A stretch of 64,000 nucleotides of DNA, taken from NCBI RefSeq assembly GCF_000005505.3, contig NC_016131.3, positions 71,622,355 to 71,686,354 of the forward strand. Reading direction: 5' to 3'. Each line of letters begins with the position of its first letter. The stretch's first letter is position 1. This stretch comes from Brachypodium distachyon (Eukaryota > Streptophyta > Magnoliopsida > Poales > Poaceae). Below the pieces are notes generated by a model. That model saw nothing but the letters and a program-made list of their open reading frames with translations. It ran no database searches and was not told the origin of the DNA. Both the position numbers and the translations under genes were made by a program. Of this stretch, positions 24,601 to 36,000 are shown piece after piece.

Positions 24601-27556
24601 AGACCAGCAGCCTTCCTCGGCGCAGGTGCAAAGGGCAAGTTGGCACCTAAATTTTATGGTCCCTACAAGGTCATTGGCAAGATTGATTCAGTGGCTTATC
24701 GCTTGGAGCTGCCACCTCGTGCTCGTATCCATAATGTCTTCCATGTTGGTGTTTTGAAGAAATACCATGGGCCTCCCCCGGATGCGCCGCCTATTCTGCC
24801 CGCCATGTTTCAAGGACGCGTCCAGCCTACGCCGGCTAAAGCCTTGCGTGCTCGCCTTGCCCGCGGTGTACAGCAAGTCCTCATCCAGTGGGCAGGACAG
24901 CAGGCTTCAGCAGCTTCTTGGGAGGATGTTCCCGTCTTCAGGGAGCGCTACCCAGATTTTCAGCTCGAGGACGAGCTGTTTCAGAATGGAGGGGGAGATG
25001 TCATGTGGGGGCGCACGTATAGGCGGCGGCCACCTAGGGCAGAGAAGGACCCAACATCTGGGTCAGCTTAGTTAATTTTAGTAATTAAGAGTCCAGATTG
25101 GAGATAGAAAGGTTTCGTCCCGTAGAAGGTTTTCCCTACTGTTTCCAATCTGATTAGGAGTTCTATTCCAATTCTGTAAGAGTCTAGCTTGATCCCCAAG
25201 TCTGTAAGGGCTATTTATAGTCCCCCCTAGTCAATCAATAAAGCAAGCAATCAAAAAACCCAAACCCTATCTTCCCCTGCGCCCTGGGCGCCCCAATTTC
25301 CTGCCACGGGGCGACGAGGTTACAAGCCTCGTCCTCCCGTAGAGCACCCTTACTTCCTGCGATCTTCCTCTAATTCCCAAATTCCCCAAGCACGTGACAG
25401 TCACCTTAAGAGTTGAGCTGGTCATATTGTAAACCTATAATCAATTCAAACCACATAACCATTGGCTATCTGCAAATATATACGTGGTCTAGTCGTATGC
25501 ACTAGATCTGAGTTATTGGATCATGTGGGTTCAAGTCTCTTAACTATGTCTAGCCCAATTCAGGAGTTTATTTTCTCTGCCAAATGAAGTTTATTTCCAG
25601 GCCTCTTAACTATGGTGGCAGTACTTTCACTTTGATGACATATTTTATGAATAGTCCTGTCTGATTTCAGTGTAGAAATGTAGTATGGCTTCCAGGATCT
25701 CTTTCAGAAGCTGCTGTGACGGAACAAATTTGTCCTACCTGTGTTCCAGGTGGCCATTTAGTCCCCCTTTTATGATATGCCACTGTCTAACTTACATTTT
25801 TATGGCTTGAATATTATATTGTTGTTTCCCTCAGTGATATGATAATGCATCATATTTACAGGTCCTGTTTATAAGATTCAATTTAAGTTTAACCGAAGGG
25901 ATATCCCGCCCAATTTTGATGTTGATCACCTAGGTATATTATGTTAATTCCAGTTGTAGCTTTATACCCATTTTAATTAGGGTGATATAACTTATCAGTG
26001 CTTGAGATATATCTTCTTTACCCTGATAGGTTGCATTGGTGGATGTGACGATGTACTCAAAGAGCTTATAGAGATAACTAGATTTGTAAATCATAACCAG
26101 ACTACAACACCAGGTATGATGGATGCTCTCCCCTGTTTTCTGTTTCATATTTCTTTTTGAACACACGGCTATAATTTAATAAATACTTATTTTTATGATT
26201 ATATTACTTATCAGCAAGAGGCCAAAACCAGACTCAGACCACAAGTGGTGCAAGGCAGGGGGCTCCAAGGCAAGATTTACATACTGGTTTTCGTTCGACG
26301 GGGCAATTTACTAACGAGCACACACCAGTTGTGAATCCCCAAGGTTTCTGTTCAACTCATTACCCAAAGCTGAAGTATCCACATATTTTTCTTTTCCAAG
26401 ACATGACTATAACCGTCATTTATAGAGGCTTATTATTATTATGATCATATGACTTCGCAGCAAGAGGCCAAAGCCAGACTCCAAGTGGTGTAAGACAGGG
26501 AGCTCCAAGGCAGGATTTACATCCTGGTTTTCGTCCGGCAGGGCAATTTGCCAACGGCCACACGCCTGTCGTGAACCCCCAAGGTTTCCGTTCAACACAT
26601 ACCCAAAACTCAAGAAATGCATCAGGTATCTTAGGTACTCATTCCCTTTTCATATCCAAAGCAAGCTGGTGCCTTAATCTTCAGTTATCTTCAGATCCAG
26701 GTCAGGTACTCTGTACTACATGTGGAGAAGCCTGCATATCGCGAACTGCTAATACTGAGGCAAACAGGGGGAGGAAGTTCTACAAATGTCAAGATTCGGG
26801 ATGCGGCTTCTTTGCGTATGATATGTTTAACCCTTTATTGTGCATTGTTTTGATCTCAGCATGCATATGCATTTGTTACAAAATTAGTCACAAAGTAAAT
26901 TCAGTTGATCTATCTATCTACTTGAAACCGTCGGTCGATGCATGTAGCAGCCCCTGTTTATGCAACTAGCTCAAATCAGTAAGGATAGTTCTTACACATA
27001 GCTTGTTTGCATATATGAAGCTGAACAAATATCATCCCATTTTTGAACAAGACAAAATGTTTTTCTTTCACATTTATTTGTGTCCATTTCACATTGTTGA
27101 CGGTCTCAAACCTTTTTCATTCTCTGACTAGTAGTTATGTTGCACTTGCTGTGCCATTTTCATCAGTAACTCCCATGGGTTAACACTTGCCTCCTTCATT
27201 TCTCTTAATGGTCTCTAATGGTTACTTGGTTAGTTAACAAAGGCTAGTTTGCGTCAAGTTAAATGGCCAGGGAATTTCTCATGCCTGAGAATCTGCGATG
27301 CAGGTGGGAAGACGAGCTGGAGAACGTGGTTCCCAGGGGCCGTGGGCGCGGCGGGCGTGGCGGCGGCAGGCAAGCATCGGCATCTGCAGGGCGGAGAGGC
27401 GGCACGCAAGGGCGAGGCCGGAGGGGGCGGGGCCGGAATGCGGACGCCAACGGCATGACGTTCGTCTCGGCGACCGGCGACACCGTCCACGGCTGTTGCT
27501 TCGCCTGCGGCGACCCTTCCCATTTCGCCAACGCCTGCCCGAATCGCGGGAGATAG
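12630..27556 (+). CDS. TOP3A: DNA topoisomerase 3-alpha, 25 coding exons
   Basis: Type IA topoisomerase of the RTR (RecQ helicase-TOP3A-RMI1) complex; it decatenates recombination intermediates in the nucleus. Exons: 12630-12932, 14216-14394, 14457-14529, 15119-15241, 15325-15446, 15517-15589, 15704-15820, 15950-16033, 16546-16725, 16858-16986, 17733-17807, 18395-18484, 18598-18702, 19386-19420, 19504-19633, 19750-19802, 19885-19981, 20062-20100, 25671-25749, 25862-25933, 26030-26113, 26215-26343, 26461-26625, 26695-26815, 27304-27556. All junctions are GT-AG, phases close and the product is 969 aa. The TOPRIM domain begins '[17 protein letters not shown]' and has DCDREGEN at 125-132. The catalytic tyrosine is in ISYPRTET (Tyr343). 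A Cys-type zinc finger (about 635-665), a GRF finger (about 850-885), an RGG-rich stretch and a CCHC knuckle (951-964) follow. Exons 22 and 23 are a tandem duplication. Exon 23 could instead end at 26583 without changing phase. Intron 18 carries a 5.2-kb retrotransposon. Confidence 0.93.
17030..17330. repeat. 186-bp tandem duplication in TOP3A intron 10
   Basis: Two diverged copies share 'CTCATTC', 'GGTCC(G/A)GAAT' (17083 and 17269) and 'CATGTACAGAG(A/C)TGAT' in the same order. They are non-coding. Confidence 0.7.
18000..18372. repeat. Scrambled internal repeats in TOP3A intron 11
   Basis: The phrase CAATATAATGTGAATGGAT recurs about four times (near 18016, 18149, 18199 and, altered, 18282). 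It is mixed with repeated 'CTTTCTTGAT(T/C)AATATGACC' and 'ATTTTAGAT' pieces. This looks like a locally rearranged small element or a slippage product. Confidence 0.6.
20217..20221 (+). repeat. 5-bp target-site duplication (left)
   Basis: GTCAC directly precedes the 5' LTR and recurs at 25400-25404 directly after the 3' LTR, marking a precise insertion in TOP3A intron 18. Confidence 0.9.
20222..20622 (+). repeat. 5' LTR (401 bp)
   Basis: It starts TGTAATGTGGGGG and ends CACGTGACG. The last base differs from the CA end of the 3' copy. It contains a TATA-like 'CTATTTATAG' near 20428 and AATAAAG near 20460, candidate promoter and polyadenylation signals. Confidence 0.92.
20626..20637 (+). promoter_or_regulatory. 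Primer-binding site, initiator tRNA-Met type
   Basis: TGGTATCAGAGC lies four bases after the 5' LTR. It is the standard plant LTR-element sequence complementary to the 3' end of initiator methionine tRNA. Confidence 0.9.
20664..25071 (+). pseudogene. Chromovirus gag-pol, multiple frame breaks
   Basis: Gag starts with an ATG at 20664. It is shifted near 21070-21100 and again before 21180, and a stop lies at 21560 before the CCHC knuckle ([14 protein letters not shown]). Protease shows [12 protein letters not shown] shows 'FFDDILVYN' near 22775. The frame shifts at about 23205 just before RNase H ('YFSRPI', '[10 protein letters not shown]'), and again near 23680 entering the integrase zinc region. 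The integrase keeps DFIEGLP and SDRD, but the expected third catalytic residue is lysine ('GQSKAVN') and a stop follows at 24253. The C-terminal part (24265-25071) has 'VLIQWAG' and 'SWEDV', typical of a chromodomain. The final stop lies inside the 3' LTR. Confidence 0.9.
24986..24998 (+). promoter_or_regulatory. Polypurine tract
   Basis: The purine-rich run AATGGAGGGGGAGA ends directly before the TGTCATG start of the 3' LTR, the expected priming site for plus-strand DNA synthesis. Confidence 0.8.
24999..25399 (+). repeat. 3' LTR (401 bp)
   Basis: It starts TGTCATGTGGGGG and ends CACGTGACA, followed by GTCAC. It has the same length as the 5' LTR with about nine substitutions and no indel, roughly 97.8% identical by eye. 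Confidence 0.92.
26114..26625 (+). repeat. TOP3A: Tandem exon duplication in TOP3A (exons 22-23)
   Basis: Exon 22 (26215-26343) and exon 23 (26461-26583, or to 26625) share 'CAAGAGGCCAAA.CCAGACT', 'GGGGCTCCAAGGCA.GATTTA', 'GGTTTTCGT' and 'GTGAA(T/C)CCCCAAG' in order with few differences. The period is 246 bp. The introns before each exon also match ('TTATTATTATTATGATCATAT' type). Both copies are open and in phase, so the protein has two linked Gly/Gln-rich repeats before the GRF finger. Confidence 0.88.
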
Positions 27557-30300
27557 CACAGCTTAGAAACGTCGGCATGGCGCGGCAATATGCAATTGTG
27601 CATATTCTTGCTTAATTCAACGTGGTGAATATGCATTATTACTTATATAGCCAATTCAGAACATGCATGTGAGGGTGCTGCTGGTGAACCGTGCCATATT
27701 TTTCCGCAAACATGCACGTGCAAGCTGGGGGATCATTATGCGAGAAGGAAAGGTACCTTGCTCAACCTTGAAGCTTAAAAATGTCAAAAAAAAAAACACG
27801 AATGCTTCCATGAGATGACTAAATGATGCCCGGTACCTTGGAGATGTGATGTACCCATGGTGAACCGCAGTGCACGTAAGCAATGCAATCCATGTAAAAG
27901 CTCTTTCCAACGGTTCCAACTGCTGCTATCAACCACAAAAAAAAGTCATAGTCAAAAGTGAAGCGGAAAAAATGGATCATGCCACCGCCTTTTCCCCTTG
28001 CCCTATTACCATCGCCAGCCACTATTTTGGCCAGGCCGCTTTCTTGATGTGTGACTAGAGCATTCACCGGACGCTAACCTTTTTCTCTCAGCAACACCCA
28101 CAAGAGCTGAAACATCACTCGCAAGATCAACCGATCGCATAAAGGCGACGCGATAAAAAGGGAAATGTGCTTCCAGCTGATGGGATCACTCAATTTGTGG
28201 CAGTTTCAACTTTGAGAGAGCAATGTAAAATGATGATCCTGGTTGTTAGGTGCTGCCGTTTGTTTCCCTTTCTGACTTGCCAATCATTCTGATGTCGTAT
28301 ATCTCACCTGCTTCGAAGACTTTGAGTTAATCTGCAAACATTAAGAAAAATAGAATCCAGTTTCGCGCTAATAAGCTTTTGGTCGAGCTAGCCAGTGAGT
28401 GAGACAGGCATATGTCAAGATCTTCACAGTCGACAGAGATACGGACGACGGTGCCGCTTTGAACAAATTGCAATATGCCTCAGCTGTTCCACCACACACC
28501 TAACGGTGTCGGCAAGCGGCATATATGTAGCTTTTCAGAGATGCTTCGGTTGCCAGTTGCCACACCACACACATGCATGTGTATATAGGATGCTAGCTAG
28601 CCATACGTGCGTACGCAGTACCACTTGAGAAGCTGCCTGAGAAAATACTTGGAAGCGATGTTTCCATGATCGGAAAAGATTCGTAACGAGGACGCGACGC
28701 ACGAATATATATAACCACCGATCGCTTGGCCTGTGCATGCATGGCTAGCTTTAATTTTGTGAGACCATCATTGCTCTATATGCGATGCGACATTAGCTAA
28801 GCATATATGCTGCTGCTGCATTGGTCCTTATGATACCTTTTGTTGTTACTGTGCATTCCTCTGCATGTGGTGTTACTACAAGCTGCTATCATTGTGTTAC
28901 TACCAAAGGAGGCTTTAAGTTGCTCTGTCTTTCATCACGCAAAGACAGGGGCTTCATGTTCAAGGTTAACTCGTACTCCAATGTTCAAGGTTACTACAAG
29001 ACAGGAGTATTTATTTATTTTTTTGGTTTTTGCCCGAAGTTTAAAATTGGAGATAAAATTAGTATAGCTGACGACTTATAAAAACACCAATTGTGCATGC
29101 ATGCTTCAGTGGTGGTGCTTCTAGTCTGCTACTGAAACTCGGTCAAATTTCCAACAACCGATCAAAACCACACAGGAAAGAATTAAGTGGCAACGGATCT
29201 CGATCGACCGACCAACAACGGCTTAGGTATTTAAACATCGATCACGGCTTCATGTCCAAGGCCGCCGTGACGTCTATATATCGACTATATGCAACAATAT
29301 ATACTACTCCATACAGTATTAAAAATGGCAGGAAGAACAGTTGAATGCTTACCTGAAAGGAAACAGGCGCGCATACGAAGCTGTGTTGCGCCAAACAAAC
29401 ACCAGAAAGAGAGAGGCGCGCTCAGAGATCGCAAGCAGGAGAGAGCACGAAACGTCTCCGTTACGGGAAGCCGAGAGATGGATGGAGCGAAGAAGATCGA
29501 TCGAGTTGAGAGTTGGGGGGAATGAAGCCTGGTCCGAAACCGCGCGCATATGCAGCGTCGAATCGATCTATGGATGATCCGTGCTAGCTGCTAGCTAGGT
29601 CTCCAACCAGACAACATTCCCCTCAACTGCGCCATACATGCACCAGCGAAACAAGAGATGGGAGAGAGATCAGAGGCATGTAAAGAAAGAAAGATAGAGC
29701 AGCAGTACTCTCTGATCATATAGCGCGAGGGGCAGCTATAGTTAACGAGTGGCTTTCCACAGCCTTTATGTATGGCACACGAGTCTAGCACTCTAGCTAC
29801 ATGCTTCTTTGATTCGCTGCTCTTGTTTGCTTTCACACATCCCGGCCACCTGCATCTTGCATCATCATCGTCATGGAGACCCAACCTAGCTTGTTAATTA
29901 GACCGTACTGTACTTGCTGCTTTACTTCTTAATCCATCGGTATTAATCGATCCCCAAAGTCAAACTAGCCATATATAGTATGTCGACTCCTCGTACACTA
30001 GCTTGGTAATGTACGTCAGAGCTATCATGAGTTCATGACTACTAGTACTCCATTAATGACGAAGAACATGCCAATGGATTAGTCTGGTCATTAGTTAAGT
30101 TCTCAATCGGCCGGCTGGCCGGCTGGTCAAACGTGCACCGGAACTTTCGTCATCATTAGGCGTACACAGTTAGCGGTAATGATTAACCAAGCGGGCCGAG
30201 GCCTCCTCCCATTGTCAAAAAAGTAAAAAAAAAAAGCAAGCGGATCCAGGCCTCTTTTTTCTTAATTTCCCAAGCCCTCAATAATCACGATACCAGGGCC
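27557..30300. other. Intergenic, no supported gene
   Basis: TOP3A 3' untranslated sequence probably occupies the first few hundred bases. The rest is AT-rich, with only short open frames on both strands that lack motifs, codon bias or splice partners. Several CATGCATG runs are present. I see no gene here. Confidence 0.6.
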
Positions 30301-30307
30301 AAATTTT

Positions 30308-30531
30308 TTTCATTTTGAGATGGAACAGCAACTTCATTATATATGCTGTGTGCCTGTGTGCACAGCTAAATCGCTCGCCATGAAATCATGTAGGAACTCT
30401 GAAGCACCATACGGCTTGGGGCTGGTCACCAAGAGTCGCACCAACACCAACCTTATTACAAGTCCAAGTACAGTACGAAACACTCCATTAACAGCAAAGT
30501 CATACTCATCACCCTGGATGGCCTGAACCAA
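30308..30531 (-). mobile_element. LINE 3' tail (RNase H-like fragment), minus strand
   Basis: On the minus strand 'LVQAIQGDEYDFAV' followed after a gap by 'FMASDLAVH' and a stop resembles the RNase H end of plant LINE ORF2. The 'ATGAAGTTGCTGTTCCATCTC' type 3' end (partial) and an A-rich tract (T-rich at 30306-30312 on plus) follow. Part of the RNase H domain is deleted between the two blocks. Confidence 0.5.
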
Positions 30532-31112
30532 AAGCTGTGAATCAGATTACTAGGACCGCTTGGTATCGCAGTGAATTCTCGTAATCTTTTGCGGAGTATA
30601 TCGCTGTACAAAGCTAGCATGTACCACATTTTCTTTTTCAAATCCTCGCGTTACGTAGTACTTTGACGATGCATGCATGCAACGGTAATGATGTACTACT
30701 ACATGGGTCTTATTCCCAAGCAAAGGATTGATTTCTTTTCTGCTTTGCACCGCTGCACGTCTCCCAGCTGCCAAGTTGCACGCTGTTTTGATTCCAGGCT
30801 TAGCATTTAAGAAACCGGCCGGCCATGCACCTCTGCGACAACACAGCTGCACTCTGGGGTCCTCTTTTGTACTAACCAGGAATGTGTTGGCGGGGGAAGC
30901 GATTAAGAATCAATCAGTCAGAACAAGTGACTCATGTGTTGCCGTGTTGGGGTTTTTTTGAGGTGCAATCTGCCGTAATCTTTTTTTCCTTTCGGCTTCC
31001 TGGTTTCCAAATTCCAACTGGACTACCGGTGCTCTTGTCTGTTGCTTTTGTTTCTGCAGATGAGATGGGCCGTGGGCGTGTGAACGATGGAATGGTGTTA
31101 AGTCAGACTTTA

Positions 31113-31235
31113 TTGCTTCCTCCGTCCAATAAAAGATGTCTCAAGTTTGAATTTAAATGTATCTAAACATGACGTAATGTATAGATGCATTCAAATTTAG
31201 TCAAAATTGAGACATCCTTTGTTACACGGAGGAAG
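31113..31235. mobile_element. Stowaway-like MITE
   Basis: The termini CTTCCTCCGTCC...ATGTCTCAA and TTGAGACATCC...ACGGAGGAAG are inverted copies. TA occurs at the right edge, and the length is about 120 bp. Confidence 0.75.
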
Positions 31236-32150
31236 TAGTTAGCGTCTTTTTTTTTTCTTACAACACTACTAGTACTCATGGGGAGACATTTTAGGGTAGG
31301 AAGCGGATCATGTGTAAACTAGTTTTCACAATATCTCTCATAAAAAACCATTTTCTAAGGTTAATTTTTTTTAAATAATTTATGGGTGCAATTTATTTAT
31401 TTTTGGACAAAAGAAAAGGGTAATACGAAAAGTGATCGAATATGGGGTGTAGTGCCACCTTAGATTATGCATATCTGCTGTTATAGAAAAAAACAAAAGT
31501 TATACTTATGAATTTATAAAGAAAAACATTTTATTTTTAGATACGTAGTGTTGCATGATGTGTGAACCTGCATTATGAGAAAACAAATGAAGGTTAGTGT
31601 GTTGTAGAAAGTAGATGTTCCCCACACTCTCTCTCTCTCACTCACTCGCTTCAAAGGTTGCGAAATAGCTGGAAAACTTACAGGGATGTTCACAGTATTA
31701 AATTTTAGTGCTAAAAATACGATTTCACCATATAAAAATAGAAATTGATATAACCAAATCTCCGTGACATATAATTACCTAAGTTATGAATGCTGCTCAA
31801 AACAAGCGCATTTTGTTTTCCAGCATTGTTTAACGTGAGGCTATGCTTAAATCTCTCAATCTCTCACCACATGCAAAGGTTAGAGAGAGAAATCCGGGGT
31901 TTGGGGAAGAAACGGCGGGCACCTGTTACCTCTCTCTCCTCACCAATCCTACAGAGAATGGGAGCGAGTCATTTCTCCTCCTCTTCGCAACCAAGAACCG
32001 TTTTCCCCCCCAATTTATTTTGGGGATTTTGCCCGCACATTTGTGGGCTCTCTATCTGATTCCGCCACACACCCCTCTCCACAGCCGCCCAATTTGTTGT
32101 TGATTTGGAGAATCTGCCACTCTTTGATTGAAGAATCTCAGCACCGGTAT
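31236..32150 (+). other. Upstream and leader region of the MYOB-like gene
   Basis: AT-rich sequence is followed from about 31625 by CT-rich tracts (CTCTCTCTCTCTCACTCAC) and from 31850 to 32148 by pyrimidine-rich leader-like text ending at a possible donor (CACCG/GTATGTTCC). Splicing in the 5' untranslated region is likely, but I could not fix exons. Confidence 0.4.
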
Positions 32151-32532
32151 GTTCCAAGCACAATCTTGTTTGGATCTGCATGATATATGGTGTGCATATG
32201 AAACCCTGGATGCTAAATTGGTGCGATTCTCTTGCAGAGGACGGATTAGATCCGGTGCTCCAGGTTGCTATATAGGTTGGTGATTATTGCAAACCTTTGC
32301 CGCACCGTTGAAGTTTTCTTGGAGCATACTTGCACAAAAAAAAAAGAAGTTTTCTTGGGGCAACTGGAAACAGACATTGCCATGAGTAACCAAGATTGCA
32401 GGATTGCTGTCTCATCAGATACAATTAGGTGTGATTTGAGTATCTTTGTGCCGCACTAATGGGAACTCTATAGTTAAAGTGGATTTTTCAAACAACCCAC
32501 ATACATGCAAACTGAGGGTGCGCTAGTCTTTC

Positions 32533-34859
32533 ATGGCAGTGAAAGCTCGTGCGAGGTCGCGAGAATTTTCGCGGCAATTCTGGTCTGTGCTGCGCCATGC
32601 CCTCAGCGAGTGCTTCCTCATCGTGATGCTCCTCGTGGTTGCTGTGGTGTCGTATACTGCTACAAAGTTCGCTCACATCTGTAGGATCCGGTCACCTTGC
32701 ATGCTGTGCTCCAGATTAGACCAGGTTCTACATGGCAAGGCCTGGTTTTCTGAAGAATCGATTTGTGCTGCACACAGGTTGGAAATTGTGTGATTGTTGC
32801 ATTGCCAGATTCACAGCAAGCTCGCACACTCTGATGATCTATGTGAAAAGTTCTTCCTTTCATGCTCTGAATCTGTAAGAAAGCCAGGCAACCTGAAAAA
32901 CATGAGTGTTAAGGAAAAGGTGAATTCTCGGTTGAGGTTTAGGCACACAGAACTATGTTCTTGCTGTTCAAAGCCATTCAAGAAGAAACGTGACGCACAC
33001 CGGCTATCTGAGGAGGTGAGTGACATGTTTCTAGATGATAGTATGAGCAAAGTGAAGGAGAGAAGCATAGCCATGGCAAGTGTTGGGTGTTCTTCAGATG
33101 ACGATGTTGATCAATTGCCTCATGGATGTTACAGAAAGCTAAGTGCTGACCATGATTCCGAGTCCGAGATTCGCATCTCAGATGACGATGATGGTTGTCT
33201 TGCAATGGTTTATGAAGCCAAACAGCGAACCAGAGATAAACCATGTGCTGATGCGTGGCTGCAACCTATGATAACCAGCACTAACACCTTATCACCGTCT
33301 CCTTCTGAGAGTACTGATCAGACAAAGTTTATGAGCATCACTCCTCTAGTTCCATTGGATACTGCAGAAGGTACAACCAATGCTGCAAAATCTTCAGACC
33401 CTGCTATTGGCGATGGTTTGGAGGAAATCAACTGGGGTCAGCCCAATGTGAGTAACAACAACCTTGATGTGCAGTTGAACACTGTGCCTGAGCAAGATTG
33501 TCAGGAGCTACAGAAAGAGAAAAGTATGTATCGTTAACCAAAATGCCATACTCCTTATCTAACTCAAACTATTTCTGAGCATGTCAAATTTGTACTATAG
33601 CTTTTCTGGTTGGTATTGAGGAACTCAATGATTCAGAGAGTGTTTCAGGAAGCCCTGACGAGGAAGCTACAAAGATTTTTGCCACTTCTGCATATGATGG
33701 GACAAGTTCAACTGCAGATCCTCGTATCGACTGCAACAACAGCATCAAGAATACCAATTCAAGAACACAGGAAGAAGACATTCCTGTCCCAGTTGTCTTC
33801 TGCGCGATGCTTTGATGGTCCTTGGAGTGAGGTGTCTGCTAGCCCCAGAATCAGCATACAGATTGATGAGTACAGTCAATCTGATGCCACTGGTAGCAGG
33901 CAGTTTCTTGATCTGGAACCAACTGATGCTCATGTTACAAGCGAAGATGAAGGTGAAATCTCCCTTGAGCTTAGCAAGAAAAAATTGAGTGTCCTCTACA
34001 AAGAGTTGAGGCAGAACGGAGTGCTTCAGCTGTTGCAGCAAGTGAAGCGATGGCTATGATCAATAGGCTGCAACAGGATAAGGCTGCAATGCACATGGAG
34101 GCAATGCAGTATCTCAGGATGATGGAAGAGCAGGCTGACCATGACCAAGAAGCAATTGAAAAGCTAAATGACTTGCTCACAGAAAGAGAGAAAGAAATAC
34201 TTGATCTAGAAGCTGAACTAGACAATTACCAGATCAAGTACAGTGATGAATCATTTGATGTCAGAAAATTTGATGCTACTGATGGAGACGTGGCATTTGA
34301 AGCCTTGGATAGCTAAGATTTCGTGAGGAATACCATTTTCTATTTTGAAGCTGAAAAGGCCAAAATTTTGGAATCCTTAAGCAGATTGGAGGAAACACTT
34401 GGCATGCCCTCCACAAACAGATTTGATATGGGTGGCACAAATGATAATCTACAGAATGGGACCCTGAGAGATCACCCAACTGGTGATGGCCAATATGTAG
34501 AAAACTCAGAACTGGAATCTCAGTGTTCACAGTTGCTTGGGGAACACTTGAATGATGAACCAGTGACATCAGTCCCTTCTCAACGAAATGTTGAAAATCA
34601 ATCTTCTGAGAGCGAAAAAGATTTTGATTCTTCACGCTTAGATGATGACCAAATTAGTTCTATAACAAGCATTAGACAAGAAATTTCACTCTTGAATAGT
34701 AGATTCAAGGCGCTTGAAGCAGATCAGAAATTTCTCAAGCAGATATTGGGTTCTCTTAAATGTAGCAGTGACGGACTACAATATATGCAGGAGATAACTA
34801 GTCATTTGCGGCAGCTGCGAAGGATGATGACTGAACAGAGAGATAGGACAGTTTTGTGA
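32533..34859 (+). pseudogene. Myosin-binding protein (GTD-binding/DUF593), four lesions
   Basis: MYOB proteins are membrane receptors that tether vesicles to plant myosin XI through a coiled-coil GTD-binding domain. The ATG at 32533 opens a basic N-terminus. A membrane segment (about residues 23-43, 'CFLIVMLLVVAVVSY') and 'CMLCSRLDQVLHG', typical of the family, follow. The GTD-binding coiled coil lies at 33960-34260 ('KKLSVLYKEL', 'AMAMINRLQQDKAAM', 'EAMQYLRMMEEQ'), and a second coiled coil ends at 34859. One intron (33524-33600) splices in phase. Lesions are an in-frame TGA at 32791, a +1 shift near 33800-33812, a -1 shift near 34005 that restores the frame, and an in-frame TAA at 34314. The flanking frames are otherwise well kept, so decay is recent, or the sequence has errors here. 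The other long genes in the window are intact. Confidence 0.82.
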
Positions 34860-36000
34860 GCTCAAAATTATCCAGCATTTAGAAGGTACTGATAGATAGT
34901 TGTAGTTCATCTGTTGGCAATGAGTAATCACTTAGTCTATCGGACACTTATCAGTATAGGTTGATGTTGAGAAGACTATATGCATTGTAACATGTCTTCC
35001 AAATGTACTGCAAATATTATTGAAACTGTAGCCTTAGGTTTAAGTTTCCATCAAGGTAGGTTCATAATTATTTATGTCACACAGGACGCAGCTCACCAAA
35101 TTATAAGAGCTGTGTATCTTTCAGTCACTTAGCGTTGTATATTATTTTACAATTTCGTTGTAATCTACAGAAATGACTCTCACTCAACTATATCGAAACA
35201 GCATGGTCATTTGAACTTACAGTTCCTCTTTTGTAATCTTTAAAACCCAAACCCACGCCTGCTCTTAGTTTGAATTTGCGTGTCATGATGGAACATATAA
35301 TACTACTACGTAGTTATTTTCCAGTAGTTCTTAAATAACCAAAGGCCTAGCTAGTCATGATGTTTATTGACATATTACATTTTACAGTGGAGATCTCTGT
35401 CATGGTGGTGATCTCTGTGACCTTGCTAAACATGGAGGGCAGCAAGTATGAATTTCTGATGTGTCATGGTCAGTCATCCAAGTTTGTATATTTCCTCAGT
35501 TAACGTGATGTCTTGGTGTATAGTTAAACCACTCTCCTGTACATTGTTGTTAGGAGCAATTTTGTCCGTGTACTTCAAAAGTTTCCAGCTCTTGCGAAGT
35601 TAAGCTAGGAAATCAGCAATAGTTCGTATGAAATGAATATCCAGTTAGCTCTTGTTACTGCACCTGGGGCGCAAGCTTTGCACCTTTTTTAAGCTTCCAA
35701 TGAAGAGCATCAGGCTCCTCCAGTCCTCCTGCAGTCTGACCTAAACGCCCGTCCAAATCACCAGAAATTGATCAAGCTGTGCCAGTGTCTGAATGCGATA
35801 GAGACCTTTCATCCATCTTCCTCTCTGAAGAGCTTCGTTAACAATCAGATTGCCCTGTCGATGCTATAATCCTGTTCCCCTTCCAGAGCCCGCAGCGCTT
35901 CTACTCCTACTATTTACTTACTATTTATCAGGGCCAAGACCAGGCCTGCATGTCCAGTACTGCACTTAATCTAGACTAGATAGAACGTGTTATATCAAAA
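34860..36000. other. Intergenic, 3' region of the MYOB-like gene and of the pfkB gene
   Basis: The sequence is AT-rich without supportable open frames. Both neighbours point towards it, so the 3' untranslated parts of both genes probably fill much of it. Confidence 0.5.

Larger units (their letters stand above)
20222..25399 (+). mobile_element. Ty3/gypsy chromovirus in TOP3A intron 18, defective
   Basis: This is a complete 5178-bp LTR element flanked by GTCAC duplications, in the same orientation as the host gene. Its order is 5' LTR, PBS, gag, protease, RT, RNase H, integrase with a C-terminal chromodomain-like segment, polypurine tract and 3' LTR. The protease-RT-RNase H-integrase order and the chromodomain-like end place it in the chromovirus branch. 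The short length suggests the Reina clade, which is an inference. The LTRs differ at about 9 of 401 positions. Several frame breaks make it non-autonomous. Confidence 0.93.

Noticed and set aside
26571..26969. Read-through frame across TOP3A intron 23 (retained intron)
   Set aside because: The intron happens to stay open, but good splice sites (CATCAG/GTATCT and CTTCAG/ATCC) keep phase and give the expected spacing to the GRF finger.
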